37,758 nucleotides of DNA from NCBI GenBank assembly GCA_025458915.1, contig JALORL010000008.1:1-37758 (forward strand), given 5' to 3'. The notes under the pieces are model-generated. The model was given only the letters and a program-made list of their open reading frames with translations. It made no database searches and was not told where the DNA came from. Source of the DNA: Hydrogenophaga sp. (lineage in GTDB: Bacteria > Pseudomonadota > Gammaproteobacteria > Burkholderiales > Burkholderiaceae_C). Position numbers and translations under genes: made by a program. Shown one piece after another: positions 19,266 to 28,433 of this stretch (its first letter is position 1; each line of letters opens with the position of its first letter).

Positions 19266-19294
19266 AGAAAAGCACCGCATGGCGGTGCTTTTCT
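19266..19294 (-). terminator. Hairpin terminator or attenuator between rpoZ and spoT
   Basis: A perfect 13-bp stem (AGAAAAGCACCGC / GCGGTGCTTTTCT) with a 3-base loop carries its T-rich arm inside the stem and is followed by GTTTCTGG on the minus strand. It lies 19 bases past the rpoZ stop and 85 bases before spoT, and probably ends or attenuates the yicC-gmk-rpoZ transcript. Confidence 0.75.
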
Positions 19295-19313
19295 GGCAAT
19301 GCAGGAACGCTGC

Positions 19314-19517
19314 TCAGAGCGGAACCTTCTTGAGCATCTCCAGGCCTACCTTGCCCTCTGCGATTTCTCGCAATGCGGTCACGCCAGGCTTGTTCTTGCT
19401 TTCGATTTTGGGTGCATGGCCCTGGCTCAGCATGCGTGCGCGGTAGGTCGCCGCCAGAACCAGCTGGAAGCGGTTGGGGATTTTTTCCAGACAATCTTCG
19501 ACGGTGATGCGTGCCAT
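19314..19517 (-). CDS. rpoZ: RNA polymerase omega subunit RpoZ
   Basis: Omega helps fold beta-prime and, in proteobacteria, forms part of one ppGpp-binding site on RNA polymerase. The 67-residue protein begins [20 protein letters not shown] and has the conserved AATYRARML and [15 protein letters not shown] segments. The length is typical of betaproteobacteria and shorter than in E. coli. It lies 25 bases after gmk and upstream of spoT, the classic gmk-rpoZ-spoT arrangement, which places a ppGpp target next to the enzyme that makes ppGpp. Confidence 0.97.
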   Translation of the reverse strand: MARITVEDCLEKIPNRFQLVLAATYRARMLSQGHAPKIESKNKPGVTALREIAEGKVGLEMLKKVPL

Positions 19518-19542
19518 TGGGGCTCCAGTGCGGATGCGGGGT

Positions 19543-20163
19543 TTACAGGATGTTCAGTGCGCTGAAGGTTTCGCTGCGGGCGATGCGCTGGGCGGCAAAC
19601 TTGAGCCGCTGGGCATGAACAATGGCTTTCAGATCGAAAAGCGCACGTTCAAACAACTCGTTGATTATAACGAAGTCGAATTCCTTGGCATGGCCCATTT
19701 CCGTCGCCGCGTTTTGCAAGCGCAACTCGATCACCTCGGCGCTGTCTTCTGCGCGCCGCTCGAGGCGCGAACGCAACTCCTCCCAACTCGGAGGCAGAAT
19801 GAACACCAGCACCGCGTTGGGGAAAATGCGCTTGACCTGGATGGCCCCCTGGAAATCGATCTCGAGCACCACATCGGCTCCCTGGGCCATGCGTTGCTCG
19901 ATGGACTGCTTTGATGTGCCATAGCGGTTGCCGTGCACCATCGCCCACTCCAGGAAGGCGCCTTGAATCACCATCTGGTCGAAGGTTTCCTTCGAAACAA
20001 AATAGTACTCACGACCATGCAGTTCCTGCCCTCTGGGTGCCCGGGTGGTATGGGAAATGGAGGGGACAACCCGTGAATCCAGCTCCATGAGGGCCTTCAC
20101 CAGGCTGGACTTGCCTGCCCCGCTGGGGGCTGCCACGACGAACAGATTGCCAGGATATTGCAT
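19543..20163 (-). CDS. gmk: Guanylate kinase
   Basis: Gmk converts GMP to GDP with ATP. The P-loop APSGAGKSS is at residues 12-20. The GMP-binding segment [13 protein letters not shown] and the REYYFVS stretch follow, then the lid with [23 protein letters not shown], and [14 protein letters not shown] with the R-x-x-x-R pattern. The 206 residues are normal. It starts eight bases after the yicC stop and is followed by rpoZ, so the genes are probably co-transcribed. Gmk is itself a ppGpp target in many bacteria, which fits its place before spoT. Confidence 0.97.
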   Translation of the reverse strand: MQYPGNLFVVAAPSGAGKSSLVKALMELDSRVVPSISHTTRAPRGQELHGREYYFVSKETFDQMVIQGAFLEWAMVHGNRYGTSKQSIEQRMAQGADVVLEIDFQGAIQVKRIFPNAVLVFILPPSWEELRSRLERRAEDSAEVIELRLQNAATEMGHAKEFDFVIINELFERALFDLKAIVHAQRLKFAAQRIARSETFSALNIL

Positions 20164-20171
20164 GTTGTGGG

Positions 20172-21104
20172 TTATTCGATGTTCTGGACCTGTTCGCGCA
20201 TCTGCTCGACCAGCACCTTCATGTCGACGGAAATCCGGGTGAGTTCGAGGCTCGACGACTTTGCCCCCAGTGTGTTGGCCTCGCGGTGCAGTTCCTGGAT
20301 CAGGAAGTCGAGCCGTTTGCCGATTTCCCCGCCCCGGGATAGCAGGCGTTCAATTTCCGTCAGGTGCGAGTCCAGCCGTGTGATCTCTTCGGCCACATCG
20401 ATGCGGATGGCGAAGGCGGTTGCCTCGGTCAACGCGCGGTCCTGTGCCATCTCGGAGGCGCCACCCAGAGGGCCGGTGGAGCCTGAACCAGCCTGCATGG
20501 CCTCGTTCCAGCGGTCCAGGAATCGCTGCCGTTGCTGGGCCACCAGCAGGGGGATCAGCGGCTGGGCTTCCTGGGCAAGCTGGCGCAGCCGGCCCGATCG
20601 ATCCCGCAGCATGTCGGCCAGGCGCTGCCCTTCGCGTGCCCTGGCCTCTACCAGCTGGTCTACCGAACGCAAGGCCAGTTCCATCAGGGGTTCCTGAAGA
20701 GCGCCTGCATCAACCGCGTGTCGGCTCGACAGCTGGAGTACCTCGGCCACCGACAGTGGTGCCGCAGTGGGCAGCCAGCTGCGCACGCTGTCCTGAAGGC
20801 CGACCAGCTTCTGCAAGTCGGCCGTGCTGGGCGCCCTCGCGCCGGTTTCCTGGCGGTTCTCGATCCAGGCCCGGATCTCGACCTTGCCCCGTTTCAGCCG
20901 TGCACCCAACAGGTCCCGCAGGCCCGGCTCGGCGGAGCGCAATTCGTCGGGGAGCTTGAAAGCGAGATCCAGAAAGCGGCTGTTGACCGATCGGATCTCC
21001 AGACCCAACGTGGGCGAAAGCGTGCGTTCCGGGTCGGTCAGACCGGTGCTTCTGGCCCCTGGGGACTGGACCGTTGCATAGCCGGTCATGCTGTAAACTG
21101 CCAT
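20172..21104 (-). CDS. yicC: YicC-family endoribonuclease
   Basis: YicC proteins are metal-dependent single-strand endoribonucleases; E. coli YicC has been linked to turnover of the small RNA RyhB. The start at 21104 gives the typical opening [13 protein letters not shown], followed by [31 protein letters not shown], and the C-terminal DUF1732 block ([58 protein letters not shown]). Length is 310. An in-frame upstream ATG exists but falls within the region of the divergent kinase gene. It heads the yicC-gmk-rpoZ unit and faces away from the kinase gene. Confidence 0.94.
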   Translation of the reverse strand: MAVYSMTGYATVQSPGARSTGLTDPERTLSPTLGLEIRSVNSRFLDLAFKLPDELRSAEPGLRDLLGARLKRGKVEIRAWIENRQETGARAPSTADLQKLVGLQDSVRSWLPTAAPLSVAEVLQLSSRHAVDAGALQEPLMELALRSVDQLVEARAREGQRLADMLRDRSGRLRQLAQEAQPLIPLLVAQQRQRFLDRWNEAMQAGSGSTGPLGGASEMAQDRALTEATAFAIRIDVAEEITRLDSHLTEIERLLSRGGEIGKRLDFLIQELHREANTLGAKSSSLELTRISVDMKVLVEQMREQVQNIE

Positions 21105-21165
21105 CGATCTGCGTCCCATCAGCTTGTCTGGTCCAAAACGAGGCGTTCCGGAATTCCTCCGAATT

Positions 21166-22176
21166 ATGTCAAAGGTCAAACCCGCTCCCTTGCCGCCGGA
21201 CACCGTGATCGGTGGCTACCGCATCGTACGAAAAGTGGCAGCAGGCGGTTTCGGTGTGGTGTACCTTGCCGTGGACACCGAGGGACAGCAGGTGGCTGTC
21301 AAGGAGTATCTCCCTTCGTCGCTGGCCACGCGCGCCCCGGGTGAGCTGCTGCCGCAGGTGCAACCCGAGAAGCTCTCTCTGTATCGGTTGGGCCTGAAGA
21401 GCTTCTTTGAGGAAGGCCGTGCGCTGGCCCAGATCTCCCACCAGTCGGTGGTGAGCGTGCTGAATTTCTTCCGGGAGAATGAAACCGTCTACATGGTGAT
21501 GAATTATCTGGAGGGCGCGTCCCTGCAGGAGTTCATCATCACGGCGCGCGAGCAAAAAAAACAGAAGGTATTCCGGGAATCCACCATCCGTTCGCTGTAC
21601 GACGAGGTGCTTCGCGGATTGCGCATCGTGCATCAGCACAAGATGCTGCACCTCGACATCAAGCCCGCCAACATTTTCGTGACCGACGACAACCGGGCTG
21701 TGCTGATCGATTTCGGCGCCGCCCGCGAGGTTCTCAGCAAGGAAGGCAACTTCATCCGTCCGATGTACACACCGGGCTTTGCCGCACCCGAGATGTACCG
21801 CCGGGATTCGTCGATGGGGCCCTGGACGGACATCTATGCGATCGGAGCCTGCATCTACGCCAGCATGCAGGGATACCCCCCGAACGACGCCCCGCAACGT
21901 CTGGAAAAGGACCGTCTGTCGCTCGCGTTGTCCCGTCTGCGCGGCGTGTACTCGGACAACCTCATCGAGGTGGTGGAATGGTGCATGTCGCTGGATCCCC
22001 TGTCCCGTCCGCAATCGGTGTTTGCTCTTCAAAAGGAGCTGAGCCGCGAAACCGAGCGCAGCTACACCAAGCTGACGGTTGCCGAGAAGATGCGTCTGCA
22101 GTTCGACAGCATCGTCTCTGACAACAAGAAATCCGGCATGCGCAGGTCGACCAATGCCGGTACCAAGTTTCGATGA
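21166..22176 (+). CDS. Hanks-type serine/threonine protein kinase
   Basis: This 336-residue protein is mostly one kinase domain. It has the glycine loop VAAGGFGVVYLA (24-35), the ATP-anchoring Lys46 in VAVKEYLP, the catalytic loop HLDIKPANIF (162-171), the metal-binding DFG at 182-184, and the APE-type GFAAPEM. The catalytic loop reads H-L-D, not H-R-D, so it is a non-RD kinase and probably does not need activation-loop phosphorylation. I see no transmembrane helix or sensor domain; a basic tail of about 30 residues ends it. The ATG at 21166 was preferred to a TTG at 21124. The stop overlaps the phosphatase gene by four bases. Substrates are unknown. Confidence 0.92.
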   Translation: MSKVKPAPLPPDTVIGGYRIVRKVAAGGFGVVYLAVDTEGQQVAVKEYLPSSLATRAPGELLPQVQPEKLSLYRLGLKSFFEEGRALAQISHQSVVSVLNFFRENETVYMVMNYLEGASLQEFIITAREQKKQKVFRESTIRSLYDEVLRGLRIVHQHKMLHLDIKPANIFVTDDNRAVLIDFGAAREVLSKEGNFIRPMYTPGFAAPEMYRRDSSMGPWTDIYAIGACIYASMQGYPPNDAPQRLEKDRLSLALSRLRGVYSDNLIEVVEWCMSLDPLSRPQSVFALQKELSRETERSYTKLTVAEKMRLQFDSIVSDNKKSGMRRSTNAGTKFR

Positions 22177-23072
22177 AATTTTCGGTCTACCAGATCAGCC
22201 GGCAGGGAGGTCGTGAGCGCAACGAAGACCGCATGGGCTACGCCTACACCCGGGAATCGGGTCTGTTCGTGCTGGCCGACGGCATGGGGGGACACCCCGA
22301 GGGAGCGATGGCTGCGCAGTTGGCGCTGCAAACCTTCTCTGCCTACTTCCAGAAGGCAGCCAATCCCACCGTAAAGGAAGTGACCGAGTTCCTGTCGAGT
22401 GCGCTGATGGCGGCGCACCATCAGATCATTCGGTATGCCTCGGAGAAGGGCATGCTGGACACGCCGCGGACCACGTTGGTGGCCGCCGTGATGGAGCGCA
22501 ACCACATCCACTGGGTGCACTGTGGCGATTCGCGTTTGTATATTGTTCGGGACGGTAAGCTGCTCACCCGCACGCGCGACCATTCGTACATGGAGCAGCA
22601 GGCCCACCTGGGTCGCACCACGGAGCACATCAACCGCAACATCCTGTTCACCTGCCTGGGCTCGCCTGCCAAGCCGGTGTACGACCTGTCCGGACCACTG
22701 CAACTGGTTCAAGGGGATCGGGTGCTGCTGTGCTCCGATGGCCTTTGGGGAACGGTTGAAGACATCGAAATTGCCAATGAGCTGTCGCGAAATTCGCTGG
22801 AGCAGTCGGTGCCCGAACTGGTTGAGCTGGCCTTGAAACGCGGTGGACCGCGTTGCGACAACGTGACGGTGTTGGCGATGGAGTGGGAAACCCCCGACGA
22901 ATTCCAGTCCACCCGTGTCTCCACCGAAGACATTGACGATGGTGTGTTCGCTTCCACCATCCAGTCGGGTGTGCCCGACCCGTCTATCGAAGACCTGGAC
23001 GATGAGGCCATCGAGCGCTCCATCGCCGAGATCAATGAAGCGATCCGCCGCACGGCGGAACGCAAACTCTGA
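22173..23072 (+). CDS. PP2C-family serine/threonine phosphatase
   Basis: This 299-residue metal-dependent phosphatase carries the PP2C motifs in order: RERNEDR (14-20), the metal-binding [48 protein letters not shown], and CDNVTVLAM. After about residue 240 an acidic tail of 60 residues follows, rich in Asp, Glu and Ser. It overlaps the kinase gene by four bases (ATGA), so kinase and phosphatase are made together and very likely act on the same targets. It is 11 bases before rph. A kinase/PP2C pair can be part of type VI secretion control, but no secretion genes are present here. Confidence 0.92.
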   Translation: MKFSVYQISRQGGRERNEDRMGYAYTRESGLFVLADGMGGHPEGAMAAQLALQTFSAYFQKAANPTVKEVTEFLSSALMAAHHQIIRYASEKGMLDTPRTTLVAAVMERNHIHWVHCGDSRLYIVRDGKLLTRTRDHSYMEQQAHLGRTTEHINRNILFTCLGSPAKPVYDLSGPLQLVQGDRVLLCSDGLWGTVEDIEIANELSRNSLEQSVPELVELALKRGGPRCDNVTVLAMEWETPDEFQSTRVSTEDIDDGVFASTIQSGVPDPSIEDLDDEAIERSIAEINEAIRRTAERKL

Positions 23073-23083
23073 GACCTTTCCCC

Positions 23084-23815
23084 ATGACTGATTTGATTCG
23101 ACCGGGCCACAGGGCCCATGACGCGCTGCGTGAGGTGCGCATCACCCGTGGATTCACCGTACATGCCGAAGGCTCGGTGCTGATCGAATTTGGTCAGACC
23201 CGTGTGCTGTGTACGGCTTCCGTCGAGGAAAAGGTCCCCGCCCACAAGCGCGGCTCCGGGGAAGGCTGGGTGACCGCGGAATATGGCATGCTGCCCCGCG
23301 CCACGCATACCCGCGGTGACCGCGAGGCAGCCCGTGGCAAGCAGAGCGGCCGGACGCAGGAAATCCAGCGGTTGATTGGCCGCTCCCTGCGCGCGGTGTT
23401 CGACCTGCAGGCCTTGGGCGAGCGCACGCTAACGCTGGACTGCGATGTATTGCAGGCCGATGGCGGCACCCGCACGGCAAGCATCACCGGGGCCTTTGTG
23501 GCAGCGCACGATGCAGTGGGCCGGCTGATCGCCGATGGAAAGATCTCCGCCTCACCGATCAGGGATCATGTGGCGGCTGTCTCGGTGGGCCTGCTGCACG
23601 GCGTGGGTTTGCTGGACCTGGAGTACGTGGAAGATTCCGCCTGCGATACCGACATGAATGTGGTGATGACAGGCGCTGGGAACTTCGTCGAGGTTCAGGG
23701 CACTGCCGAAGGGGTGGCTTTCACCCGCCAGCAAATGGACCACCTGCTGGCGTTGGCCGAAAATGGCATTGCGCAGCTGGTGGGCCTTCAGCGTCATGCC
23801 CTTGGCCTGCGCTGA
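23084..23815 (+). CDS. rph: Ribonuclease PH
   Basis: RNase PH is a phosphate-dependent 3'-5' exonuclease that trims tRNA ends and helps degrade structured RNA. Visible blocks are [25 protein letters not shown], the phosphate-binding [46 protein letters not shown], and [20 protein letters not shown]. The 243 residues are normal and the C-terminus is intact, unlike the frameshifted rph of E. coli K-12. It follows the phosphatase gene by 11 bases and precedes rdgB by 22. Confidence 0.97.
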   Translation: MTDLIRPGHRAHDALREVRITRGFTVHAEGSVLIEFGQTRVLCTASVEEKVPAHKRGSGEGWVTAEYGMLPRATHTRGDREAARGKQSGRTQEIQRLIGRSLRAVFDLQALGERTLTLDCDVLQADGGTRTASITGAFVAAHDAVGRLIADGKISASPIRDHVAAVSVGLLHGVGLLDLEYVEDSACDTDMNVVMTGAGNFVEVQGTAEGVAFTRQQMDHLLALAENGIAQLVGLQRHALGLR

Positions 23816-23837
23816 CCAGGTTGCTGGAGTCCATTCC

Positions 23838-24461
23838 ATGAAGCTCGTCCTCGCCTCCCACAACGCCGGCAAGCTGGCCGAATTGCAGGCGCTGTTCGCG
23901 CCACTGGGCGTGGAGATGGTCCTGCAGGCGTCGCTGGGCATTCCAGCCGCCGACGAACCCTACAGGACTTTCATCGAAAACGCGCTGGCCAAGGCCCGGC
24001 ATGCATCGCTGCACAGCGGTCTGCCCGCCGTGGCAGACGACGCGGGTCTATGCGTGGAGGCATTTGGAGGACTGCCGGGGGTGGACACCGCGTTCTATGC
24101 CACCCGCTTCGGATACACCAAAGGCGACGATAACAATGTGCGCGCCCTGCTGGAGCAGATGGAAGACGTGAACGATCGCCGGGCGGCACTGGTGAGCACC
24201 CTGGTGGCGCTGCGTAGCCCCGACGACCCCGAACCGCTCGTGGCCACGGGGAGGGCGCCCGGATTGATCACCCGGGAGCGGCTTGGGCACAACGGCTTCG
24301 GATTCGACCCTGTGATGTACCTGCCCGAATTCGGACAGACCTTCGCGCAGTTGCCGGCCGAGATGAAGAACGCGCACAGCCATCGGGGGCGCGCCGCGCA
24401 ACAGATGCTCGATCTCATGCGGGCACGCTGGTTTTCTTCGCCGGGCGCCGACAGCCCATGA
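23838..24461 (+). CDS. rdgB: dITP/XTP pyrophosphatase RdgB
   Basis: RdgB hydrolyses dITP, ITP and XTP to monophosphates, keeping deaminated purines out of DNA and RNA. The family motifs are LASHNAGKLAEL at the N-terminus, the TFIENALAKARHAS helix, the catalytic VADDAGLCVEAFGGLPGV, GHNGFGFDPVMYLPE, and AEMKNAHSHRGRA at the end. The start at 23838 (207 aa) fits the family; the frame is open further upstream only within rph. It overlaps hemW by four bases, and rph-rdgB-hemW is a common proteobacterial order. Confidence 0.96.
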   Translation: MKLVLASHNAGKLAELQALFAPLGVEMVLQASLGIPAADEPYRTFIENALAKARHASLHSGLPAVADDAGLCVEAFGGLPGVDTAFYATRFGYTKGDDNNVRALLEQMEDVNDRRAALVSTLVALRSPDDPEPLVATGRAPGLITRERLGHNGFGFDPVMYLPEFGQTFAQLPAEMKNAHSHRGRAAQQMLDLMRARWFSSPGADSP

Positions 24462-25735
24462 GCGACACGCCACCGGTGCCGGTGCGCTGGGCCGGCCAGG
24501 AATCAGGACCGGACCAAGACGCGCTTGACGGGCGCTGGAACGATGTGTCCCACTGGATGCGGCCAGGCACCCTGCAGCTGTCCGCGCTCCCGCCGTTGTC
24601 CCTGTACGTTCATCTGCCGTGGTGCCTGAAGAAGTGCCCCTACTGCGATTTCAATTCACACGAGTGGGGTGGCGCAGGTGGTTCGGGCGATTTGCCGGAG
24701 GCCCGGTACCTGGACGCCTTGCGCGCCGACCTGGAGATGTCGCTGCCGCTGATCTGGGGGCGTCCCGTACACAGCGTGTTCATTGGCGGCGGCACCCCCA
24801 GCCTGTTTTCTCCGGCTGGTGTGGACCGCCTGCTGGCCGACATTCGCGCCTTGGTTCGGCTGGATGCGGATGCCGAGATCACCCTGGAAGCCAATCCGGG
24901 AACGTTCGAGACGAACCGTTTCAAGGCCTTCCGCGACGCGGGCGTCACGCGCCTGTCGATCGGCGTGCAGAGTTTCAACGACGCCCACCTCAGCGCTCTG
25001 GGTCGCGTGCACGACCGCCGTCAGGCACTGGCAGCCGTGGAGGAGGCTGCGCGTTCGTTCGACACCTTCAACCTCGATGTGATGTATGCCCTGCCTGGGC
25101 AGACGGTGGACGATTGCCGGGAGGACATCCGCACCGCGCTGGCTTTTGCGCCGCCGCACGTCTCGATCTACCACCTGACCCTGGAGCCCAACACCTACTT
25201 CGCCAAGTTTCCGCCCAGCCTGCCGCCCGAGGACGATGCCTGGGACATGCTGGACCTGATCACAGCGACCACGGGCGCTGCAGGGCTGGAGCGTTACGAG
25301 GTGTCTGCCTACGCGCGTCCAGGGCACCGCTGCTGGCACAACCTGAACTACTGGCAGTTCGGTGATTACCTGGGCATCGGCGCGGGAGCCCACAGCAAGC
25401 TGAGCTTCGCCCACCGCGTGATGCGGGCGATCCGGGTGCGGGAGCCGCGGCTGTACATGGATCGTTCGCTGGCAGGCAGTGCCTTGGCACGCGTCGAAGA
25501 TGTTCCGCGCAGGAGTCTTCCGTTCGAGTTCATGCTGAATGCGCTGCGTCTGCGCGACGGCTTCGTGCTGCAACAGTTCTGCGAACGTACGGGCATGCCG
25601 CTCTCCAGCATTGAACCTGCTCTGATCGAGGCGGTGGAACAGGGATTGCTCCAGCGGGAGGGACCGACGGTCCGCCCCACGGTCAGGGGCTTCGATTTCC
25701 TCAGCGACCTGCAGGCGCTGTTTCTCGCCGACTGA
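24458..25735 (+). CDS. hemW: Radical SAM heme chaperone HemW
   Basis: HemW is a radical SAM protein that binds heme and is thought to deliver it to respiratory enzymes. It was long misnamed coproporphyrinogen III oxidase. The cluster motif C56-x3-C60-x2-C63 is followed by DFNSHE; then come FIGGGTPSLF, ITLEANPGTFE, LSIGVQSFND, and YHLTLEPNTYF. The C-terminal HemN-like domain includes ARPGHRCWHNLNYW and YLGIGAGAHS. The fourth Cys of true HemN (CxxxCxxCxC) is absent, which supports HemW. At 425 residues it has an N-terminal lead of about 45. It converges with the sensor kinase gene, with 16 bases between stops. Confidence 0.94.
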   Translation: MSDTPPVPVRWAGQESGPDQDALDGRWNDVSHWMRPGTLQLSALPPLSLYVHLPWCLKKCPYCDFNSHEWGGAGGSGDLPEARYLDALRADLEMSLPLIWGRPVHSVFIGGGTPSLFSPAGVDRLLADIRALVRLDADAEITLEANPGTFETNRFKAFRDAGVTRLSIGVQSFNDAHLSALGRVHDRRQALAAVEEAARSFDTFNLDVMYALPGQTVDDCREDIRTALAFAPPHVSIYHLTLEPNTYFAKFPPSLPPEDDAWDMLDLITATTGAAGLERYEVSAYARPGHRCWHNLNYWQFGDYLGIGAGAHSKLSFAHRVMRAIRVREPRLYMDRSLAGSALARVEDVPRRSLPFEFMLNALRLRDGFVLQQFCERTGMPLSSIEPALIEAVEQGLLQREGPTVRPTVRGFDFLSDLQALFLAD

Positions 25736-25751
25736 CGCCAGCGCGCAGGGT

Positions 25752-27170
25752 TCAAGACACCGCGGGGGAGGGAGACAGCAGGCTGAACCCCACCCGGGTC
25801 TGACCGCCACTGGATTCTGCGGTCGGGTAACCGTCGTGCATGCGGGCGATGGCCGCCACGATCGACAGGCCCAGGCCGTGGTGGAGCCGCTCGGGCTCGC
25901 TACGCGCCGAATCGGCCCGAAAGAAGCGGTCGAACAGGCGGGGCAGGTGGTTGGGGTCGATGGACGGCCCGGTGTTCTCCACCCACAGACGCACCGCATC
26001 GCTCGACTCCTGGACGATGAGCACCTTCAGGCCCGACCCTTTCTCCGCGTAACGCACGGCATTGCCGAGGAGGTTGGAGAGCGCGCGCTTGATCAGCGGT
26101 TCGTCCACGGGCAGGCGCACATCGCCCTGGATGGCAACTTGCAGGCTGGACTCTTCAATGGCCGCCTCATGGAATTCCACCACCTGTTTCACCAACCCAG
26201 CCAGACTGACCGGCGCACCCCGCCGGGCCTTCACTCCGCGGTCGGCTTGCGCCAGGAACAGCATGTCGTTGACGATGGCGGCCATGCGCTGGAGTTCCTC
26301 CAGGTTGGATACCAGTGTTTCATTGAGTTCTTCCGCGCTGCGTTCGCGGCTGAGGGCCAGCTCGGTCTGGCCGATCAGGGTGGCCAGCGGCGTGCGCAAT
26401 TCGTGCGCCACATCGGCATTGAACCCCTCCAGTTGCACATAGGTCCGCTCCACCCGGTGCATCAATCCGTTGAACTGGTCGATCAGCGGTTGCAGCTCCT
26501 CGACCGGTTCGCACAATGTGAGCCGCTGGCCCAGGCGCCGGGCGTCAATGGCCTTGGTTTGCGCGGCCAGGTCCATGAGAGGGTGCAGGCTGCTGCGTAC
26601 GCGCCAGAATGTGCCCCAGCCCACCAGGGCCGCCCCGGCGATGACGGAAGCAATCAGCAGCAGGGCCATGCGGCGCCCTGTCTCGGCATCCTTCGAGCAG
26701 TCAAGCACCAGGCGGCCCCGGAAGATCTCGGTACCGTTGCCACCGGTGACGGTGAATGTTTTGTCCTGGGCGGTGCTGTCGGTGGTATCGAAGGTGGGAG
26801 CAGCGTCGCGGTAGAGCTCGCTGCCGTCTGCGCGGCTGAGTTCGACATAGGTGCCCGGCCGGCGCTCAGCCAGCCAGGCCAGTTTGGCCACCACCTCGGT
26901 TTCGCCGCCCTGGCTGTGCGACTCGCGGATCACATCCACCAGAACCGACGAATAGCTGCGCAACTCTTCTTCGTGCTTGGCCATGAAGATCATGCTGGTT
27001 ACGCCGTAGATGGCAGCCAGCAGGACGCCCAGGCCGATCACGGTCTGGACGGCCAGGAGCATGGACAGCCGCCGGCCGATCGAATAGGCGCAGGGTTTGC
27101 AGCCGGGAGAAGCGGCTGCAGGCGCAGTGGCCGTGCTGCTGGGCCCCTGGGCGATGGCGTCTGTGGTCAC
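25752..27170 (-). CDS. Two-component sensor histidine kinase
   Basis: This is an inner-membrane sensor of 472 residues. TM1 is near 35-60, a periplasmic domain of about 100 residues follows, TM2 is near 167-189, and a HAMP linker comes next. The HisKA box NADVAHELRTPLATL carries the phosphorylated His256. The ATPase domain has the N-box NLLGNAVRYAEKG, a G1 box of the ENTGPSI type and a G2 box HGLGLSIV. The ENTGP form and overall layout resemble heavy-metal sensor kinases (CusS/IrlS-like). A CKPC motif precedes TM1 on the cytoplasmic side. It overlaps the response regulator gene by four bases. The signal is not known; metal is an inference from family resemblance only. Confidence 0.92.
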   Translation of the reverse strand: MTTDAIAQGPSSTATAPAAASPGCKPCAYSIGRRLSMLLAVQTVIGLGVLLAAIYGVTSMIFMAKHEEELRSYSSVLVDVIRESHSQGGETEVVAKLAWLAERRPGTYVELSRADGSELYRDAAPTFDTTDSTAQDKTFTVTGGNGTEIFRGRLVLDCSKDAETGRRMALLLIASVIAGAALVGWGTFWRVRSSLHPLMDLAAQTKAIDARRLGQRLTLCEPVEELQPLIDQFNGLMHRVERTYVQLEGFNADVAHELRTPLATLIGQTELALSRERSAEELNETLVSNLEELQRMAAIVNDMLFLAQADRGVKARRGAPVSLAGLVKQVVEFHEAAIEESSLQVAIQGDVRLPVDEPLIKRALSNLLGNAVRYAEKGSGLKVLIVQESSDAVRLWVENTGPSIDPNHLPRLFDRFFRADSARSEPERLHHGLGLSIVAAIARMHDGYPTAESSGGQTRVGFSLLSPSPAVS

Positions 27171-27847
27171 GGTCGTTCCTCCAGAACGTAGCCCATGCCG
27201 CGCACGTTGTGCAGCAGCTTGGGTTTGAATGGGTCGTCCATCTTGGAACGCAGGCGGCGCACTGCGACCTCGACCACGTTGGTGTCGGAGTCGAAGTTCA
27301 TGTCCCAGACCTGCTCGGCAATGGTGGTGCGGGACAGGATCTGTCCCTTGCGGCGCGCCAGCAGCGCCAGCAGCGAAAACTCCTTGGCGGTCAGCTCCAG
27401 GCGCTGGCCGGCGCGCCAGGCCTTGCGGCTGAGCAGGTCCATTTCCAAATCGCTCACCGTCATGCGCGAAGCCGCTGCTTCGGTGGCGGCCGGACCGCGT
27501 CGCAGCAGCGCGCCCACGCGGGCCAGCAGTTCGGAAAAGGCAAATGGCTTGACGAGGTAGTCGTCCGCTCCGGCTTCCAGGCCACGCACCCGGTCTTCCA
27601 CCCGCTCCCGGGCGGTCAGCATCAGCACCGGCGTGCGGTGGCGCTCGCGCAAGGCCGCCAGCACACCGAAACCATCGATACCGGGCAGCATGATGTCGAG
27701 CACCACCAGCTGGTAGTCGCCTTCCAGGGCCAGGTACCGGCCCTCGATGCCATCCTTGGCCACGTCCACCGTGTGCCCGGCCTCGGACAGACCGCGCTTG
27801 ACGTAGTCGGCGAGCTTGGCTTCGTCTTCGACGACCAGGATGCGCAT
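27167..27847 (-). CDS. OmpR/PhoB-family response regulator
   Basis: This 226-residue DNA-binding regulator is the partner of the adjacent sensor kinase. The receiver domain has the acidic pair in VEDEAKLADY, the phosphorylated Asp51 in VVLDIMLPGIDG, Thr in LMLTAR, and Lys in DDYLVKPFAFSELLARV. The C-terminal winged helix ends with the typical NVVEVAVRRLRSKMDDPF and HNVRGMGYVLEE. It is closest in style to CopR/IrlR/CusR regulators. Its ATG is 204 bases from the divergent DUF4148 gene. The gap holds a short palindrome (27938-27953) that could be its binding site, making self-regulation and control of the DUF4148 gene plausible. Confidence 0.94.
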   Translation of the reverse strand: MRILVVEDEAKLADYVKRGLSEAGHTVDVAKDGIEGRYLALEGDYQLVVLDIMLPGIDGFGVLAALRERHRTPVLMLTARERVEDRVRGLEAGADDYLVKPFAFSELLARVGALLRRGPAATEAAASRMTVSDLEMDLLSRKAWRAGQRLELTAKEFSLLALLARRKGQILSRTTIAEQVWDMNFDSDTNVVEVAVRRLRSKMDDPFKPKLLHNVRGMGYVLEERP

Positions 27848-27937
27848 GGTGGCGGGCGGGGATGGAACAGGTGGTGGATCGGGCCGTTGGTGGTCCGCGC
27901 GGTCCCCGAATTGTCCGGGAAACGGTGCCGGTGTTGC

Positions 27938-27953
27938 ATTACGAATTGGTAAT
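27938..27953. promoter_or_regulatory. Palindrome in the response regulator / DUF4148 gap, candidate operator
   Basis: ATTAC and GTAAT flank a 6-base spacer (GAATTG). Paired half-sites of about this size and spacing are typical of OmpR-family regulators. It lies 90 bases from the regulator ATG and 98 from the DUF4148 ATG. Downstream on the plus strand, TTCGGA (27961) and TTTAAA (27984) are a weak promoter candidate with a 17-base spacer. The rest of the 204-base gap shows nothing I can name. Confidence 0.45.
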
Positions 27954-28051
27954 CCTGCTGTTCGGAAAACGAAAACTCCGGTTTTTAAAGTTCATTCCGT
28001 GCCGCAGACAAGGCGGCGCAAACCTTCAACCTCCGTACCCAAGGAACCACC

Positions 28052-28420
28052 ATGACACTCGCTACCCGCATTCTTCTTCCCGTTGCGTTTTCCCTGACCG
28101 CCGGCGCCGCCATGGCCGAAGGCCCGATCCAGGGCAACGAGGTGTTCTCTTCGACTTCTGCCGCTGCCGTCAGCCGTGCCGACGTGCGGGATCAGGCCAT
28201 CGCCGCCCGCGACGCTGGTCTGATCGCTCGCGGCGAGATCCTGCCGGTGCAAGCCGACCGGGACATTGGCAAGAGCCGTGACCAGGTGCAGGCCGAGTAC
28301 GTGGAAGCACGTCGCCTGGGACTCGTGGCCACAGGTGAAATCCAGCCGATCGCCTCGCCTGCACAGGCTGAGCAAGTGCGCACGGCCGGCGTGCGTGCCA
28401 CCCAGATCGTCATGAAATGA
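28052..28420 (+). CDS. DUF4148-family exported protein
   Basis: This is a small periplasmic protein of 122 residues. A signal peptide (residues 1-22, ending AMA) is followed by EGPIQGNEVF. The body is two related helical segments, VSRADVRDQAIAARDAGLIARGEI and KSRDQVQAEYVEARRLGLVATGEI, the repeat pattern of DUF4148 proteins. These are abundant in Burkholderiales and have no established function. It is transcribed away from the two-component system, whose candidate operator lies in the shared gap. A large hairpin follows 13 bases after the stop. Confidence 0.88.
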   Translation: MTLATRILLPVAFSLTAGAAMAEGPIQGNEVFSSTSAAAVSRADVRDQAIAARDAGLIARGEILPVQADRDIGKSRDQVQAEYVEARRLGLVATGEIQPIASPAQAEQVRTAGVRATQIVMK

Positions 28421-28433
28421 CGCCCACCGGCCA

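Noticed and set aside
18269-19333. 354-codon open frame on the plus strand
   Set aside because: It is antisense to spoT and has no start context or recognisable domain.
25836-27191. 451-codon open frame on the plus strand
   Set aside because: It is antisense to the sensor kinase, whose His box and ATPase motifs are unmistakable.
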